DNA of 21,625 nt. Origin: Actinomycetes bacterium (GTDB lineage: Bacteria; Actinomycetota; Acidimicrobiia; Acidimicrobiales; Bog-793). Location: positions 1 to 21,625 of the forward strand of contig JAJYGM010000410.1 in assembly GCA_021785095.1 (NCBI GenBank). The letters run 5' to 3'. The notes beneath the pieces were generated by a model. It was not told the origin of the DNA. It ran no database searches and saw only the letters and a list, made by a program, of their open reading frames with translations. The translations under genes and the position numbers were made by a program. This document shows, one piece after another, positions 20,493-21,625 of the stretch; positions within the stretch are counted from its first letter, which is position 1, and each line of letters begins with the position of its first letter.

Positions 20493-21328
20493 GCTAGGCG
20501 GCGGCGCCGTGCGATCTCGAAACACAGGACTGTGCCCGTCATCGCCACGTTGAGCGACTCGGTGCCAGCCGTCATCGGAATGGTCACGCGCTCGTCGACG
20601 AGCCCGAGGAGCGACTCCGGAAGACCGGACGCCTCGTTCCCGAGCACGAGGCAGACGTCTCCCGTCAGGTTGGCGACGGCGTAGTCGGTGCCCTCGTGCG
20701 CGGTTGTGGCGACCAGGCGGAAGCCCCCACTCCGAGCAGCCCGCAGGATCTCTTCGGGCGCGCCTGCAACTGCGACTGGGATCGCGAAGATCGCGCCCGC
20801 GCTCGAGCGGACCGTCTTCGGGCCGAACGGGTCGGCCGTGCCTTCGCAGCAGACGACTCCGTCCGCCCCGGCGCCCGAAGCCGAGCGGACCAGCGAGCCG
20901 AGGTTGCCGGGATCGCGCACGTCGACGCAGACGAGCAGCAGGCGGCCGTCGGCACGGTCGGCATCGTCCTCATCGGGCCTTCGCCCGACCAGGCGCTCCA
21001 GCGGGCTGGCGATGTCGCCGATGACGGCGCAGACCGCCTGCGGCGTGACCGTGTCGGCGACCCGGGACATGACCCCCGGCCCGAGGTCGAAGACCCGTGC
21101 GCCGGCTGCCAGCGCGCGTTCAGCTATGTCGACGATGGCGGGTACGTCACGGCCTTCGGCCGCCACATACACGCTCTCCACGGGGACCCCGGCCTCGAGC
21201 GCGGCTGAGACGACCTTCACGCCTTCGGCCACGAAGGCGCCCTCGGCCGATCGCACGCTGGCTCGGTGGATCAGGCGCCGGAGCCGTTGCACACGCTGAT
21301 GGCGCGCGCCGAGGTCCTGTCGATTCAG
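20489..21328 (-). CDS. SpoU-class RNA 2'-O-ribose methyltransferase, probable CTG start
   Basis: This TrmH/SpoU (SPOUT) methyltransferase acts on rRNA or tRNA and is the usual neighbour between rplT and pheS. An N-terminal substrate-binding domain ([11 protein letters not shown]) is followed by the knot motifs [23 protein letters not shown] and [14 protein letters not shown]; key residues are Asn142 and Arg148, with Glu232 in motif 2. The first ATG/GTG/TTG start is GTG at 21292 (267 residues), but it has no Shine-Dalgarno. The frame stays open and family-like upstream ([19 protein letters not shown]). CTG 21326-21328 has GGAGG 7 nt upstream and overlaps the rplT stop in CTGA, giving 279 residues. 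I favour CTG; if wrong, the gene starts at 21292. Confidence 0.9.
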   Translation of the reverse strand: MNRQDLGARHQRVQRLRRLIHRASVRSAEGAFVAEGVKVVSAALEAGVPVESVYVAAEGRDVPAIVDIAERALAAGARVFDLGPGVMSRVADTVTPQAVCAVIGDIASPLERLVGRRPDEDDADRADGRLLLVCVDVRDPGNLGSLVRSASGAGADGVVCCEGTADPFGPKTVRSSAGAIFAIPVAVAGAPEEILRAARSGGFRLVATTAHEGTDYAVANLTGDVCLVLGNEASGLPESLLGLVDERVTIPMTAGTESLNVAMTGTVLCFEIARRRRLA

Positions 21329-21625
21329 GAGCTCGCCTCCGGAGAGGCCGAGCTCGCCTTGGAACCCGCCTCGCTGTCGCCGACGGCGGCCTTCACGAGG
21401 ATGGAGAAGGCCTGCGGATCGCGGACGGCTAGGTCGGCCAGGATCTTGCGGTCGACCTCGATCCCCTCACGGTGCAGACCGGCGATGAATCGGCTGTACG
21501 ACGTGCCGTTCAGGCGAGCGGCGGCATTGATGCGCTGGATCCAGAGCTGGCGGAAGTCGCCCTTGCGTGCTCGGCGGTCGCGGTAGGCGTACTGCAGGGA
21601 GTGCATGACCTGCTCGTTCGCGGAA
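21325..21625 (-). CDS. rplT: 50S ribosomal protein L20, C-terminal part (cut by window end)
   Basis: About 99 C-terminal residues are visible; the start lies beyond 21625. The sequence [20 protein letters not shown], then [20 protein letters not shown] and [20 protein letters not shown], is diagnostic of L20, an early 50S assembly protein that also represses its own operon in some bacteria. After the conserved FSILVKAA the protein continues with a Ser/Ala/Glu-rich tail of about 20 residues ([19 protein letters not shown]), longer than typical. The tail's coding sequence also carries the ribosome binding site of the next gene. Confidence 0.95.
   Translation of the reverse strand, partial: SANEQVMHSLQYAYRDRRARKGDFRQLWIQRINAAARLNGTSYSRFIAGLHREGIEVDRKILADLAVRDPQAFSILVKAAVGDSEAGSKASSASPEASS
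21336..21340 (-). promoter_or_regulatory. Ribosome binding site deciding a CTG start
   Basis: On the minus strand GGAGG is followed by 7 nt and then CTG, whose last two bases are the first two of the rplT stop TGA. No other start codon lies at a usable distance. Confidence 0.6.

Overview
The window reads as chromosome of a high-GC Gram-positive bacterium of the phylum Actinomycetota. The base composition is very GC-rich with strong third-position GC, which throws long shadow frames on the opposite strand. The pdtaR / polA / rpsA neighbourhood matches the one I recall from mycobacteria (Rv1626, Rv1629, Rv1630). The ECF transporter pair resembles Rv2325c/Rv2326c. PolA has the actinobacterial SYG-type O-helix. 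A protein built of GYWL..DG..FG repeats points towards Acidimicrobiia or a neighbouring class, but I cannot fix the class from this window. No mobile element, CRISPR array or phage gene is visible.

Layout. (1) 1-3176, minus strand: start of rpsA and complete polA, with a hairpin between them. (2) 3175-3852, plus: a DtxR-family metalloregulator whose start codon interlocks with that of polA. (3) 3871-7731, minus: a run from an S-A-A' fused ECF transporter protein through EcfT and a small coiled-coil protein to an ANTAR response regulator. (4) 7760-8708, plus: tRNA-Leu(CAA) and an endonuclease/exonuclease/phosphatase-family protein. (5) 8768-14736, plus: a tightly packed type II fatty acid synthesis operon, fabD-fabH-fabG-acpP-fabF, followed by an AarF/UbiB-family kinase-like gene. 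(6) 14854-16777: a six-repeat, probably propeller-like cytoplasmic protein, a membrane-anchored four-cysteine protein on the minus strand, and an acidic protein of unknown function. (7) 16784-21625, minus: the classic rplT - 23S/tRNA 2'-O-methyltransferase - pheS - pheT translation operon, cut by the window end inside rplT.

How the genes fit together. The fab genes supply malonyl-ACP (FabD), the first condensation (FabH), ketoreduction (FabG), the carrier (AcpP) and elongation (FabF). The dehydratase and enoyl reductase are not here. Junctions are GTGA or ATGA overlaps or short gaps with good Shine-Dalgarno sites, so translation is probably coupled. The rplT-pheST block is ordinary translation housekeeping. 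Several genes that lack a Shine-Dalgarno site instead have a TANNNT box 6-7 nt before a GTG, the usual actinobacterial leaderless arrangement.

Most unusual features: a C-terminal biotinyl/lipoyl-like domain without a modifiable lysine fused to FabD; a probable CTG start codon for the rRNA/tRNA methyltransferase; a DtxR-family repressor whose usual Cys metal ligand is Gly; and the cytoplasmic six-repeat protein preceded by a perfect inverted repeat overlapping its promoter.
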